DNA of 63,472 bases from Phellopilus nigrolimitatus. Taxonomy: Eukaryota; Basidiomycota; Agaricomycetes; Hymenochaetales; Hymenochaetaceae. The stretch covers positions 1 to 63,472 of the forward strand of contig JAJOHG010000147.1 in assembly GCA_021029095.1 (NCBI GenBank). Reading direction: 5' to 3'. Positions 21,744 through 33,544 of the stretch are shown piece after piece. A model generated the notes under the pieces. The model was not told the DNA's origin and ran no database searches. It worked only from the letters and a program-made list of their open reading frames with translations. Each line of letters starts with the position of its first letter. Position 1 is the stretch's first letter. The position numbers were made by a program, and so were the translations under genes.

Positions 21744-23412
21744 ATGTCCTTTGATGGTCCTCCCTCGTACGAGTCTGTCGTTGCACGCTTCGAGCAGAGT
21801 CTCGGAACCAACCCCAAACCTCAGGACGTCCTCAACGCTATTGACCAGCTTCCCCAGTATGAAATTGATGTTCTTGCCTCCAATGCTCTCGAGATGCCGG
21901 CTTTGACGGATGAGCAGAAAGCTGCCTTCACCCTCAGCGTGGCCAAGACGATGTCTTCCCCGGAAGCTGTTGAGGAACTTAAAATTGATGCAGGCAACGC
22001 ATCTGCTGCATGCAAAGCTGTCGAAGACATGTTCACCAACCTTACGGTAGAGCTGGCGAAGATTGATGCGAAGAATATTCCACCGAAAGAGGGACCCTTC
22101 GTCTCGAGATTTGAACCTTTGTATCAAGTATGTCACTCACTTTCATTCCGTTGCAGCGTGGCTTTTGGCAATGTGTTTCTGATAACGCCCCACCCCTTTC
22201 AGACGTTTCTCCTGATTGTGAACACAAGCACAGATCTCGCTGTCAAGATCGCCGTCTATGGCGAGCGTAAGTCCGATCCAGGCTTCTATATCAAGTCACA
22301 CTGAATGTACTGACGCAGCACATCATTAGAATTTGAATCGGTTATCATTCCTTTTTGCAACGATGAATCTCAATCTACGGAGGAGAGGTTGGAAATAATC
22401 AGGCAGTTCATCAATGTATGTTCTTATGCGACCTCTTATTTTCTACCCAGTACTTCATCTGATACTCTCAACGCCGGCAGGAGGCCGAAACCTTCTCCGA
22501 AGGCTCTAACGCTATTACTACTGGTCTCACAGAAATCAAATTTGAATTTATTTCATTTTTCGTTTCTTTCAGTAACTGGATCTCCGATAAGGAAACCGCG
22601 GACACCGAAGAGGTCAAGCAATTGCAGGAGAAATTGATAGTGTTAGAAGCAGAGATTTCTGCACTCACGGAAGCGCTCGATAAATTCGTTCTCTCCGCTA
22701 CTGAACCATTGGCTGTGCTTGGCGCCGTAGCCAGTACGTTTCTCGGTCCGTTTGCTATTGTAAGTCGACTCTTGGGCTACGTCCTTCAAATGTGCCTGAT
22801 AAGCAGATTAGATCGGCGGTCTGCTCTCTTTAGGTATATCCCTCGCCTCCATGGTCCAATATGTCACTTCCATAATTTGTCAGTTCCCTCTTCCCTGTTG
22901 TTCCTTCTTACTCTGACACCCTTCTCTGGCTTCTTTTAGCAAAACGAAATGAAGTCAGTGCTACACAAGCACGTATCGTTGACTTGGTTATTTCGATCAG
23001 CGACATCAAGGCGACACACAAGAAGCTCGAACAGCTCGGCACTAAAGAACTTAAGCTTTTCAACAATAACATCACTGTCATAGGCTTGTTCTGGAAAAAT
23101 GCGCACAATGATGCGCTGGAGATCAAGACATGGCTTGAGGGCAGTGCGAAGTTCGCCGTGAGTGAACATAATTCTCCCTGACTCTTTCACTGACAGTTCT
23201 CTTGATTAGAACAAGCCACTGTACATGGAGAAGTCGGTTTATGAGGCCGTTCGTATCTGTGAGTTTATTTCCCTCTCCCTATAACTGTTGCAATGTCGTA
23301 CAAGCAAACTGATTAACGAACACATGTTTCAGATAGTACAATGGCTATCTACCTTCGCCAGTACGCAGACGGAATCGAGTCCGTCAACATCCCGAAGCCG
23401 ACCTTTCGTTGA
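21744..23412 (+). CDS. Putative helical pore-forming-like protein, paralogue B
   Basis: The start at 21744 follows a CT-rich leader. The protein opens with the same PPSYESVVARFEQ motif as paralogue A and ends with a conserved short exon (TGA at 23410-23412). Short introns, including ones starting near 22126, 22416, 22759, 23158 and 23258, leave an apparently open gene. A hydrophobic segment lies near 22690-22860 between two helical, coiled-coil-like parts, the architecture expected of membrane-inserting helical bundles. There is no signal peptide. Inference only: a cytoplasmic or non-classically secreted alpha-pore-forming-like protein, possibly defensive. The 3' flank is duplicated at 10.7 kb. 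Confidence 0.5.
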
Positions 23413-23502
23413 TCAAATTTGTATATTTCGCGAACGGAATGAGAAAAGGAACTAGCATGATATTTTGTGTACAATAGTCAGAGCAAACATCACGTTTCAT
23501 GT
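23412..23502 (+). repeat. 3' flank of the gene ending at 23412, duplicated at 10.7 kb
   Basis: This is nearly identical to 10704-10794, including AATGAGAAAAGGAACTAGCAT and TGTGTACAATAGTCAGAGCAAA. It starts at the stop codon of the upstream gene and ends where ABCC transporter sequence begins, so it is both a 3' UTR and a fragment border. Confidence 0.85.
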
Positions 23503-23504
23503 CG

Positions 23505-25680
23505 AGCGCATGCGCGATCCATCAGTCCTCCCACGCGAAGAACTTCATGAACTTGACCTACAGAAGATCGCCCTGTGAGCATCATTGAGAGCAGAAGCAT
23601 ATGATAGAGAAAGAGTGTACGTACGACGCCAATAAGCTCGTTGAGCACGCCCATGCATTTGTCGCGCGTGGCGAGGACGCCTTTCTGGATGCGAATTGCG
23701 TGCTTCGCGATGGAGCTGTTAAGAGGCCATCCGGCGAAGAGCACAAAGAAGAAAAGCTAGCGAAGGCGGACCAGCCGAGCAGCTGGTAAAGAAATGTACA
23801 CGCGATGACGAATTCTGCAAAGAGCTTAGAAACGAAACCAAAAGGATAGACAAATGAGTTTACCGAAAGGGGCACCGTAGATGAAATAAATCCCGGAGAC
23901 GAGCCGGAAATCTTCATAGAGAATCGCAAATGAGAAAGAATAGTGCCAAAGGACGAGGAATTATCGTACTCGATTCGCGTTACCAGCCATCAAATTGACG
24001 ATCTTGCATACGTCTGCGCCTGCTTTCGGATCATCCGCCTTTTCCTTCCTTTCCTTTTCCTTCTTCTCTGCCTTCTTCCCACCCTTGATTTTATTCCCTT
24101 CTTCTCCGTCGACCTTCGCATCCTTCGCATCAGCGTTCACAACACCAGAGAAATCCTTGCACTTCAGCGCCTTGTCGTAGATCCCTCTCATGAGTTGCGA
24201 GCGGATTCGTACGGCAGTGAGGCGCCCGAACCAGAGATGTTGCACGTCGGCTTTAGACTTGAGCACTTGTGCGCCAAATATAAGCGCGGCGAAAAGGTAC
24301 ACCCGCGCGTGCGCAGCAGGGGAGCAAGTGTCGATCGCGTCGATAATGCGTCTGAAGTCGAGTTGCCAGGCAAATGACAAAATAGACGAAAGAGAACGCA
24401 AAACACACTTGAGGAAGAACGACCCAGAGTAGCTGAAGAGAGAAGAAGGTCAGGACAAAGTCGAGACTGCATCAAAATATATTCGGAGTGTATATTAAAA
24501 TAATCTAGGGACCATAACGTACATGATATCGAGTGAATTGGCGGCCCATATTTTCCACATCAGCGACGACTGCTTGAGGTCGGCGAATTTGCGGAAGACG
24601 GGGCGTATTTGCATAGTAATGCTAAGATTTCACACATCATCCTCGTTGAACGTCATGCGGATGCCGCGTGTGATGAGCGACTGGATCCAATTGACACCCG
24701 TCCAAAGCGTAGTCTTCTGACGGCATACGAGTGTCGATGTCATCTTTGGCGAAGTGCGAACTCGGCGCGGCGAGCGGTCGGCTGAAGATAATGATAAAAA
24801 GACGGACACGGCAGCAAGAGGTTGAGGGCATATGCTGCGACCATGAGCCATGAGGGGAGAGCGTCGCCAGAGACACAATGGACAAAGAACATGCCGCCCA
24901 GCATCAGGATGGCGTCGACGAAGAGGACTAGGAAAAGCGCGAAGACGTCGTAAGGAGGTGTTGACGTGGGCTTGACGAGCGGCTTAACGGCGACGTAGAG
25001 CCAAGTGAAATACGACAATGATTGGACGGAGGCCTTTGGTGGCGAGCGCGAGCGTGCACGCGTGCACGGGGAGATGCCGCCACGCAGCAGCTGCCAGGCG
25101 ACCGTGCCCAGCCTTCCATACTGCCACCGTGCGTCGTCCACCAATCCTCAAAGCGATAGGCGACGATTCTGCCCTTCACGTCCTTGTGCCTCTGCTCACC
25201 GCTGTCAAGCGCATTCAGGAACGGCTTCGCCGCGCCATTCAGGAGTCGAGCGCGGGAGGTAGCTGAGCGGGTCCTTGAGCTTCGCGTCCGAGATGCCGTG
25301 GAAAAGGCCGCACTTGCAGTTGGAACGATAATCTTGTGCGGCTCGACCTCTTTTGTAAGCGGGCTCGCGGCAATACCCGTGTCCGCGTTGAAAAATCTGG
25401 CCTGCCTCGGATTGCAAAGTTGCAAGCCGTGCTGACGGAGGCCTCGATAATGCGCTTGTCGACCATGGAGACTTTCCAGATGAGCCCGTGCTTGTCTCCG
25501 TCGAGACAGTCAGCGCGGCGAGCATGTCCAAGGTAATCGCGCGCGTGCGCAGCAGCCGGGCTTCCCGAGGGCCCTCCTCGAGGGAGACACGGCGCTCGAT
25601 CTTCAGCATTCCAGTCAGAGTCGGGCACGATGCTGGCGGCGATGGATACGGGACTGCAACTGTCACTAAGGACCTATTCT
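23505..25680 (-). pseudogene. ABCC (MRP-type) transporter fragment
   Basis: Minus-strand pieces run in MRP order: a TMD0-like part (TWLYVAVKPLVKPTSTPPYD, then FALFLVLFVDAILML), the linker to TMD1 (LITRGIRMTFNEDDV, RPVFRKFADLKQSSLMWKIW), and the TMD1 cytoplasmic loop (KADVQHLWFGR, RIRSQLMRGIYDKALK, a Lys-rich insert, DDPKAGADVCKIVNLMAG). It ends at LLGWSAFA, AIRIQKGVLATRDKCMGVLN and KFFAWED, where a stop occurs. Both nucleotide-binding domains are missing, so ATP hydrolysis is impossible. Introns are retained and several frameshifts are present. In intact form these proteins export conjugates or drugs across the plasma or vacuolar membrane. Confidence 0.85.
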
Positions 25681-25820
25681 TCTCAGCCTGGCGCGACGCG
25701 ACGTCGTGACTCGTGGGAACCGTGGCTCATCCTTTGAACTCGGGTCTCATCTATCTAACCTCTGTTTCTCGTCTACGTTTGGTCGCTAGCCTAGGTTTTC
25801 CCACCCTCGCTAGAGCAATA

Positions 25821-26150
25821 ATGTCTGCTCCTGTTCTGAACAATGCGGCGGACAATGCGCAGATTATAGCAGCAATACGCCAGCTTGTACGTCAAATTCA
25901 TTGCCGTGTCCTCGTGTCGGAGGATAACTTACGCGTTGTACTTGCTCTCTAGGGGGCTCAGATAAACGAGCAGGGTGCTCAAATAAACCAGATGAGCCTG
26001 ACGTTGAACGAACATACCGAACGCATCGCGGAGATATCAGAAAACCTGCATTTAAGAGCTGAATTATTAGTTGAGTCGCTTTCTTTTCTTCTGTCTGCGG
26101 AGTATTCTCATGCCGCTTCAGCAAGGAAATCGAGTTCTATCGCCGAGTAA
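25821..26150 (+). CDS. Small coiled-coil protein
   Basis: The frame starts MSAPVLNNAADNAQ. An intron follows (about 25887-25952, GTACGTC...CTCTCTAG). The next exon carries repeated GAQINEQ/GAQINQM heptads and HTERIAEIS, then runs to a TAA near 26148, or splices once more. Small Agaricomycete proteins with such short heptads are common and uncharacterised, some with a Mug135-like C-terminus, which is not evident here. Function unknown. Confidence 0.4.
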
Positions 26151-26159
26151 AATCACGCG

Positions 26160-27350
26160 TGGTAAGTATCGGCGAATACTTGGTGCCGCCCTTGCGCAAC
26201 GGCGAACGACGTCGCTTTTCCGAGATCACCAAAAGAGCTTGCCGCAGCAACTGGTACGTATGCGCGTTCCTCTCGTAATGCCAATATGCTAAGCCCGAAT
26301 TTTTAGTGCCAGTACTGAATGGCATATGCCAAGCTTATGGTTTAAGCATGAAAGGGTCGAGATTAGCAAAATTGGCCCGAGTCAAAGTGTTTCTTGGTGT
26401 CAGCCCTCTAGTAATATTCTTCGAGATTATCGTTACTTAACAAGACCCTCGATTTTTATTGCATCATACTGCAGGCCGCGGACCCGTCTCTTTCTTCTGC
26501 AATGCATTTTACACTTTTCTGTATTTCAAAATTTCGGTAGCGTGAGTGCTGGCCCTGAAGAAAACACTGGACCCGTGGCTGCATTTTTTTGTCGACCGCA
26601 CTGGCGAATGGGCCAGCTCTCGTGTGCACGCGTCCCCCGGAGAGCCGAGATATGTCGCGCCGAGGCCTAGCGCGCTGCTGGCGCGGACCGCGAGACGGCG
26701 TATTTGCGTCGCGCCGTCCGGCAAGAGCCGAAACCATGAGTGCTGCCCGATATCGCTTAACACGACCCATTCTACTCTAGTACAGACGTACAGAGCCTCT
26801 TCACTAAGTTGGCGGTCTTAACAATGAGCACGAAGAATACCAAATCGATGCGAATGAACCGGTTAGCGCTCTAAGCAAGGTAGCTGTTTCTCTCTCCTTC
26901 AACTACGACGACCACTCCGCGGTCCACCGCCAATAGCATCTCACCGCAGTCCAGAGACTGCTGAACTCGTGCTGCATTCCCAAACCAAACAGTTGCACAG
27001 GCCATTAGAGCGCTCGGTGAGCGAGTTCGAAAAGCCAAAGCACAGAGTAGGCCCGGGCCATCATCTCCAGAAATAATGACCCGCAGGCAGCCTCACTGCG
27101 GTGAGCCTTTTTCTCTAGCACACCAAAGTCGCCCATTAAAGAAGTGCTTCCTTTCACCTATTGGCTTGTAGGAGGAGTACAACAAAGTGATAACGAAAAG
27201 GTAAAAATCTCATCAAGCGGATCGTAAAAGAGTAGAAAGAGGAATACGAGCACGTCTGCTTTTCTTTCGTACATTCATTTCGTAATAGGCGCTCGCCGTT
27301 GCCTGTGATGCGCGCGGTTACGAAGGAGGGGACGAGAAGAGTGACAACAG
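26160..27350. other. Segment without a recognised gene
   Basis: Frames up to about 115 codons occur on both strands but carry no domain or consistent splicing. GC content rises around 26600-26720. No repeat family from elsewhere in the window was spotted. Confidence 0.4.
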
Positions 27351-27355
27351 AAAAT

Positions 27356-28070
27356 AAAGCCAAGTATATGATGCGGAGACCGACGAGGAAGACGAAGAAG
27401 GCGAGGTCAATATCACCGATGATCCCGCGTCTGCTGTCAAAGGCAGCCCCGATGCTGCACTAACTGGGCAGGGAGTGAAGAGGAAAGCAGAGCCGGACGA
27501 GCCGGACGAATCCGCATACGGCGAGCCTTCAAGGGCTTTCAATGTCCATGTATTCACACTAACGTGTCAGCTTTGCATGAAGCTAAACGGCTACGGCCCA
27601 ATGTGTATCTCAATGGACTAATGCATGGCCAACCAGGACGTCTTGTTCGCGCTGCGTCCTTTCGTATAGCTTCGTGTCGCATTTTCTGGGTATCCCGGCG
27701 TGTACACTTGCCCGGGTCCATACAATCGATCCGAGCTTCAGAGTCTACCTTCGAGCCCATCTCAGACATTTTTGGATCGGAAGCTCACCTTTGTTAATGT
27801 GAGATTGATAAACCAGGGGAGAACCAGGAGTGAGAGAAGGCGCTTATTGGAGGAGTCGGCAGTTCAAGAGCGAGAAAAGCCATGACTTGGGAGTTAAGAA
27901 AGGGCACGACCTGACCGAATCTGCGAGTAATGAGATATTTGTATGAAGATGATGGGAAGGAGGCTCTGGAGGTTGTGTATGAGCCTGCGGCGTCAAAGGA
28001 GTCGGATGATCATGGTTGTAAGCCTCTTATCGATTTGAACTTAAATTTGCTGCGATACATTTCTACATTT
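27356..28070 (+). pseudogene. Acidic protein fragment of unknown origin
   Basis: A plus-strand frame at about 27362-27560 encodes an acidic, disordered-looking stretch (AETDEEDEEGEVNITDDPAS, later VKRKAEPDEPDESAYGEPS). It is followed by frame-broken charged sequence (QGRTRSERRRLLEESAVQER at about 27820-27880; EDDGKEALEVVYEPAASKES at about 27945-28005). The codon pattern looks like real but decayed coding DNA. Not recognised. Confidence 0.4.
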
Positions 28071-28089
28071 CCGTATCGGATTTTCCTGC

Positions 28090-28700
28090 TAGATTACGAT
28101 TCCTGCAAAGGATTACGATTCCTGTAAAGGGAAGCGTTCTTTCACACTTAGCGTTTTCACCAGCAGTGGCTGTGTATTTTGTCACGGTCACAATACAAAA
28201 AGTGGCCCGGAAAGTGACGTAAGTGTACAAAAAGTGTACAAAATATTTTGTTACAGGGGGGTGTCAACATAGCCACATAGCACCGCCACGGGTCACACTT
28301 TTCCTCGCGAGCTTTTCGCTACGTATTTTCACATTTTTGATTTAGTTTTTGCTCGTGTCTCCTTTCTTTCTTTTCCGTTGGAATGGCCTGTATCTAGGCT
28401 AGGCTTGCATGTTATTTTTTTGTGTTTATGTTGTACCATGACTTCGTGAAAAATTGTTCTGTCGTGCACTCCTTGCGTGACGCCTTTTTTCCACCCACAC
28501 AACGCTGACTCGAATCCTTTTTTCTATCATACTTGGGTGCCTCTGCATATAAAAGCTTGATTTATTTTTTATTATGAAGGCCCTTGTCTAGGATATATAT
28601 CCATGTATATTTTTGTGCATATATGTGGCTTAGTGATATGTAAAAGTTGACCGGCTAGGCACTGCTCTAGTGCGAGCAAATTTGAGCCTCTTTTTTCCAC
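28090..28700 (+). repeat. Dispersed repeat R1, fullest copy
   Basis: It begins around a short direct repeat of GATTACGATTCCTG (about 28096 and 28116). It contains GTCACGGTCAC, two GTGTACAAAA motifs, TGCATATAAAAGCTTGATTT and ATTATGAAGG, and ends near GCAAATTTGAGCCTC. It shares most of its length with 1075-1475 (inverted) and parts with 34.5 and 40.5 kb. The TATA box about 25 bp before ATGAAGG could act as a promoter. It marks the left edge of a block of captured genes. Confidence 0.75.
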
Positions 28701-28959
28701 CGTGAAGGTGCTCCTTGGACGAGTTTTGCGCGTGGATTCCCCGAAGCCCAGTGAATTGGTGTGCAAAAAGAGACAAAAGTACATATTACAGTAAAACAAA
28801 AGCGCCGTCCAGACCAAACAGATACATAGATATTCCTATTCTAAATTTCTATGACCCATCCTCTGCCTCTGACTCCGAATGATCTAGCTCGGTGTGCACT
28901 GAGAAGCTCATTTGCCTCTGTGTTTTGGGTGCCTTCCGGCCTCCGGTATACCTAAGAAA

Positions 28960-31200
28960 AGGCCACCAGTTCAGTATTCATAACAAGAAGATGCCAAGAA
29001 AGACGTACCGCTGCTCTTGGCAAACGAAATTCTCGGGTGCGCCATCCCAGTCGTCCAGGACATACTTCTCGCGCGAGCCAGGCCCATCCTCCTCGTCCTT
29101 GTCCGGACCGAACAGGTCGAGCGTGAGCTGTGCATGGCTCACCTCCGCGTACGCCGTCATGCACCGTGGGTTCACGAGGGTCCGTGCCGCGCGGAATACA
29201 CCGTTCGGGATGGAGAATGCGTCCGCCAGCACATTGTCCTCGCCTGCGGCATCGTCCGCCTCGCCCTCCCCCGTGTCCAGCATCGTGTCAAAGTCCGAGC
29301 CCACATTCACGTCCGAGTCGCCATGCGGCCACTGGCACCGCGTGTGCCCACCCTCATCTGTGTGCCTTCCACACTCGCCCTCCTCTACGCGCTTTGCTTG
29401 CTCGTCCTCCTCTGCGCAATTTGCTTCTTTGCCCTCCGCAACCTCCTCCGCAGCCTCCTCCGCGCGCTTCGCGTGCCTCCGGCGTGCATCCGCACCGGCT
29501 GCGACTGCAGCCTCATGGGCTTTGCCGCGCCCTATCTGAGGTTGATTCCAAGCCCAAGTCCGCCACCGCCAGCAGCAGCATTGCTCGCCGCGCCCGCACA
29601 CTCCTCGACGACGCGCACGCCCTCGCGCGCGGCGCTCAACCAGAGGTCGCGGCAGAAGTACGCCTGCGAGCTGTCAAGGCACGGCACGTTGGGCGCGGCG
29701 TCCGTCATGCTGAAGTTCGCGACCTGCGCGCCCGCGTGGTAGCGCAGGCCGGTGTAGTACGTTTGCACGGGGTCGATGACGTGCGTGCCGGACTCGTAGC
29801 AGAAGACCTGGAACGGGAGGTGTTGCGCGTAGCGCGCGGCGGGCCCGCGGAGGTGGCGGAGGACGACTTGGACTGCCAGAATTGGTTCCCATTGATGTCG
29901 CCCGTGTGCCAGCGGTCGGAGAAGATGAAGAAGCCGATGTGCTTGGCCCAGTCCATGCCGCACACCATCGTGGCATCGTTTGCCTGGCTGACCACGATCG
30001 TCTCGAAGATGTCGTTCGGGCACGTGAAGCCCTTGAGCCAGATGACGCGGTGAAACTTGACTTTGCGCTTCTGGTAGAGCTCGTCGAGCGGCTCGAGGAC
30101 GAGGTTGCGTGTATGTGCCTCCTCGAAGGGATAGTACGCTGCGGCCGGGTCTTCCGTCATGGGCGGGACGTTGCATATGCGGAAGGGCACACCAATTAGA
30201 GTCAGCACGGCCACGCACAGGTCGAGGAGTGTCTCGGTGGAGTCCGACGAGTCATAGTCCAGCATGAACACGAAGATGTACTGCGTCCCGATTCGACGGG
30301 CCATCTGGACGATGACAGCAAGCTGGTCGACTAGGAAGTGGTCCGCAGAGTGGATGTCCATGCTGACGAAGTACATTTAGTTCGAGCGTACGAGCTCGTC
30401 GTACACATTGTCGCTCTGACCGAAGGGACGCGGAAGGTTCGGGCAGAGTGCGGCTACCCAGCCGTTCAAGGTGAGCAGCTGTTCGATGCCGGCCTGTACT
30501 GCGTCCCGATTCGACGGGCCATCTGGACGATGACAGCAAGCTGGTCGACTAGGAAGTGGTCCGCAGAGTGGATGTCCATGCTGACGAAGTACATTTAGTT
30601 CGAGCGTACGAGCTCGTCGTACACATTGTCGCTCTGACCGAAGGGACGCGGAAGGTTCGGGCAGAGTGCGGCTACCCAGCCGTTCAAGGTGAGCAGCTGT
30701 TCGATGCCGGCCTGCACGCTCTGCTGGTCCAAATGAGACATCGCTTTGTCCGTGATGCTGCCATTGCCATGTAAATTAGACAAGTCCTTGAGAGCACTGA
30801 AAACGGGTGTAACACATACTATGGTTTCTGAAGCCGCTCCCAGAAGTCGTCGACGCCATCACGTATAGTATTGCTGAAAGTCTGGCCGCTCGTCCCGCCC
30901 AATGCGCACTTGCAGGAAGTCGTATTTTTGCACATCGAGCCTGTTCGAGCCTGATATGAGGTCAAGCACGCCCTGGCATCTTATCTGGGGGGACTCTGGC
31001 GTAGCGGAGGAAAAGAAAAGCAGGCATGCAATGACAGCGAGAGCGATGATCCAGAAGACACGCGTCAGTCTTCGCCGACGAACATGTGGAGTTGTCAGTG
31101 ACAGAGACGGCGAGGCCGGCAACAGCGAGCACAAGGAGTTTGACAGCGAGCAAGAGGCCGAGGAAGTCGAAACCAAGTACGGAAGGACCCTAAACATGGA
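28960..31200 (-). pseudogene. GT69 (CAP59/CMT1-like) alpha-1,3-mannosyltransferase
   Basis: The 5' part (31197-30860) has a cytosolic Arg-rich segment and a single signal-anchor (FWIIALAVIACLLFF), as in Golgi type II enzymes. The catalytic part matches the CAP59 family in order: MDIHSADHFLVDQLAVIVQM, FMLDYDSSDSTETLLDLC, VPPMTEDPAAAYYPFEEAHT, RVIWLKGFTCPNDIFET, MVCGMDWAKHIGFF, IFSDRWHTGDINGNQFW, then after a frameshift HLPFQVFCYESGTHVIDPVQ, FSMTDAAPNVPCLDSSQAYF and CRDLWLSAAREGVRVVEE. A TAA precedes MYFVSMD, and a 218-bp tandem duplication sits at that point. Family members add mannose to capsule or cell-wall glycans. This copy is dead but close to full length. Confidence 0.9.
30279..30714. 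repeat. 218-bp tandem duplication inside the GT69 pseudogene
   Basis: Positions 30279-30496 and 30497-30714 appear identical (TACTGCGTCCCG ... GATGCCGGCCTG). 218 is not divisible by three, so the duplication destroys the frame. Both copies include the in-frame TAA, so the nonsense change came before the duplication. Confidence 0.92.
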
Positions 31201-31204
31201 AATT

Positions 31205-31379
31205 TCTTCTTAATCACCACTCTCGCCATCGTGGTCGTCGCCGCTGTCGTTCCCACCGCCGCCCTCTTCCCTCGTCCCCGCCCTCGTTCTCGCTTCCGCC
31301 CTCCGATGTCCTCACCGCTGTCCTCGCCGCCACCCTCGTACACGCCGCACACCCTCAACCGGGAAGAAAGAAAAAAAAG
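31205..31379 (-). repeat. GC-rich block beside h1, inverted relative to 832-1065
   Basis: Reverse-complemented it reads the GAGGGTGGCGGCGAGGAC theme, a CTTCCCGGTTGAGG motif and a poly-pyrimidine run, as at 825-1050. It joins hairpin h1 directly on the right and the GT69 pseudogene on the left. Confidence 0.75.
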
Positions 31380-31421
31380 CTGGCTTAAACTACTCGTGTC
31401 TGTACTACAGACACGAGCCAG
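31380..31421. repeat. Hairpin h1, copy 2
   Basis: The core at 31393-31417 is identical to the copies at 788 and 37020. The left outer arm CTGGCTTA is present; the right outer arm is reduced to CCAG. SNF5 sequence starts immediately to the right. Confidence 0.9.
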
Positions 31422-33329
31422 CGGGCCATGCAGGAACGCAAGGCGATCGCGCTTGCCACATATCAACAACAGCAACAGCAGATGCAGTGCCAGGCAGTCG
31501 CCGCTGACAACGGAGGCGCTTGTGCAGTACCTGGGCCTGTGGTCGGGCTGGGGATTGATGCTCAGCAGACACAAATTGTCAGGACAGTCACCACTCCCCG
31601 AATCTGGCCGCACAAATGGCCATGCAACACATGAAAGTCACACCCGTGTGTCCCAACGTGCCCGTCGCCTCAGTGACGGGAAGGAGCAGTGTCCCGCTGT
31701 CCGGTTCGGCGGGGGGATGACGGACATAGGTGGCGGCGTCCCGCCATTGCTGCCTGGACACCTGTGCCATTTAATCCGGCCGCGGGCTCGCCTGCCGGAC
31801 TTGCTGCGCCCACATCCAAGGCGTGCTGCCCTCGAGCAACAGACCTACACCCTCCGCCCCGGTGAATAGTGCCACCGCACCCAGTGGCAGCGGTGCGGCG
31901 TCCACCACCGGCCTGCCGCCGCTTCCCGCGAACGTGCGGGTCAACCCGTCCGTTACGTGCATGTCGGCGGTGCCGCTCGCGCAGGCGCATCCCGGAGCTG
32001 TCCGCGGGCGAGATCCCGGAGGTCCAGGAGTGGATGGCGCCGGACCGTGCGTACAAGGCGCGCTTCCGCGGGATGGCCAGGTGCGCGAAGGCGAAGCTCG
32101 CTGCGGGGCCTGCGAACATGCGCGCGCCCTGGTAGGAGAATGCAGTGCTGGTCGAGGCTGGGGTCGCCGCGCGCCGTCGGAAGGAGAAGTTTGATCTTGT
32201 ACACCCGCACGTCCCGGGCTCGTGCGAGGGCGGCAGTAAGAAGGCGAGGAGTCGCAGGAGGTTGAAGGTGTCTGGAAACTAAAGCCGGGCGAGGCGAAAC
32301 ACGTGGAGCAGCTCGCCCCGATACGTCTCGGGTTCGATGTCAAGCACCATAAATATTGCGATACATTTGTGTGGAACTTGAATGGTGCGAAAAAATAGCA
32401 GTCTCATTCTGTTCTCTTCTTTTGCTGATCTCGCTTATTATTGTTGCTGGCGGACCTGATCGTAACGCCCGAAGCCTTCGTGCAGTCGGTCATAGACGAC
32501 TATGGCCTCTCCTCGAGCTATCACGCAACCATCACCAAGTTGATACAGAAACAGCTGCCAGCAATGACGTGTCCGTCGCACCTACAGAAAGCACGCTGGA
32601 AGTTGCGCGCGGGTCCCTGTAGGACCCCGACACAGAGTGGTGGGCATCCTGGCGGAAGCATCTGAGCAATAAGGATAGCTACGTCCGCACGCACGCGCTG
32701 TCGCAGAGCGTACCAGAGCCGCAGGGCCGCGCGGAGAAGCGGCTCAAGTTCGCGTTGGCAGAGGATGCAGCGAAGGACACGCGGGCGTCGCGCGATGAGG
32801 ACTCGTCGGTGGACGTCAAGGTGACTGAGGTCGATGAGGATAAAATGTACGAGGAGATGCGGATCATCATCAAGGTATGCTCTCATTTCGTCAACTGCAA
32901 AGCGATACACGGGAGATTTATTATTGGTCGGCTTTTGCAGCTCGATATCACCCCGGGTGAAATGAAGCTAGGACATTGAAAATGTGGAAGCCTATGCCGG
33001 AGCAGTTCGCAGAGATCTACAGCAGCTATCCCGGACTCGCTGGAGAACTCAAGCAACTGTCGTTTTTTTCATTCTTTTCGCAGCAATTTTCTTACTATTT
33101 CCACAGAGACGCCCACATAATACGAGAACAAGGCAGTACCTACCAAAAGTCTCTTTTCCTCGTCGGGCACCCTTCCGATGGACCAGTGATCCAGGATGAC
33201 GATCTACGCATTGGTCGCGCCTGTTGCGCACTCCGTCGCCCAGACACAATCGTGCCAGCTGATCGTCAACTGTCTCAGCGACGGTGAGCTCGATTGGCTC
33301 AACAAAGGCGGGCTCGTTTCCGCCATTCC
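31418..33329 (+). pseudogene. SNF5 (SWI/SNF core subunit) copy, plus strand
   Basis: The order of remnants is: Gln-rich start (AMQERKAIALATYQQQQQ), a Pro/Ala/Ser-rich linker, RVNPSVT, a helical EIPEVQEWMAPDRAYKARFR, then the SNF5 domain. Repeat 1 is DTFVWNLNG, an intron, VTPEAFVQSVIDDYGLSSSY and HATITKLIQKQL. Repeat 2 is MPEQFAEIYSSYPGLAGELK and TYQKSLFLVGHPSDG. An intron at about 32875-32940 is intact. The acceptor before VTPEAF has GCGG where the other copy has ACAG. Multiple stops make it non-functional. It is bounded by h1 on the left and h2 on the right. Confidence 0.85.
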
Positions 33330-33382
33330 TATGACGTACTATTCGTTTTATTTTTTCTCGGAAAAGCGAGTGGTACGTCATA
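33330..33382. repeat. Hairpin h2, copy 1
   Basis: Arms TATGACGTAC (33330-33339) and GTACGTCATA (33373-33382) enclose a partly complementary interior (TATTCGTTTT / AAAAGCGAGTG) and a TTCTCGG loop. It is 53 bp, the same length as the copy at 36025-36077 and in the same orientation relative to SNF5. Both are followed by ATGTGCAGTG. Confidence 0.9.
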
Positions 33383-33544
33383 CTTAATGTGCAGTGTAGT
33401 TCAGCTTCGCACAATTAGGTCGTCGTCGCCTCGTCTTGCCGTATTTGCACTTGCATCCGCATCTTTCCCTCCCGCGCTTGCTTTCCTCTCATCACCCACC
33501 ACCATCCAGACGACGACACGACACCCCCGAGTGCGAACCACACC

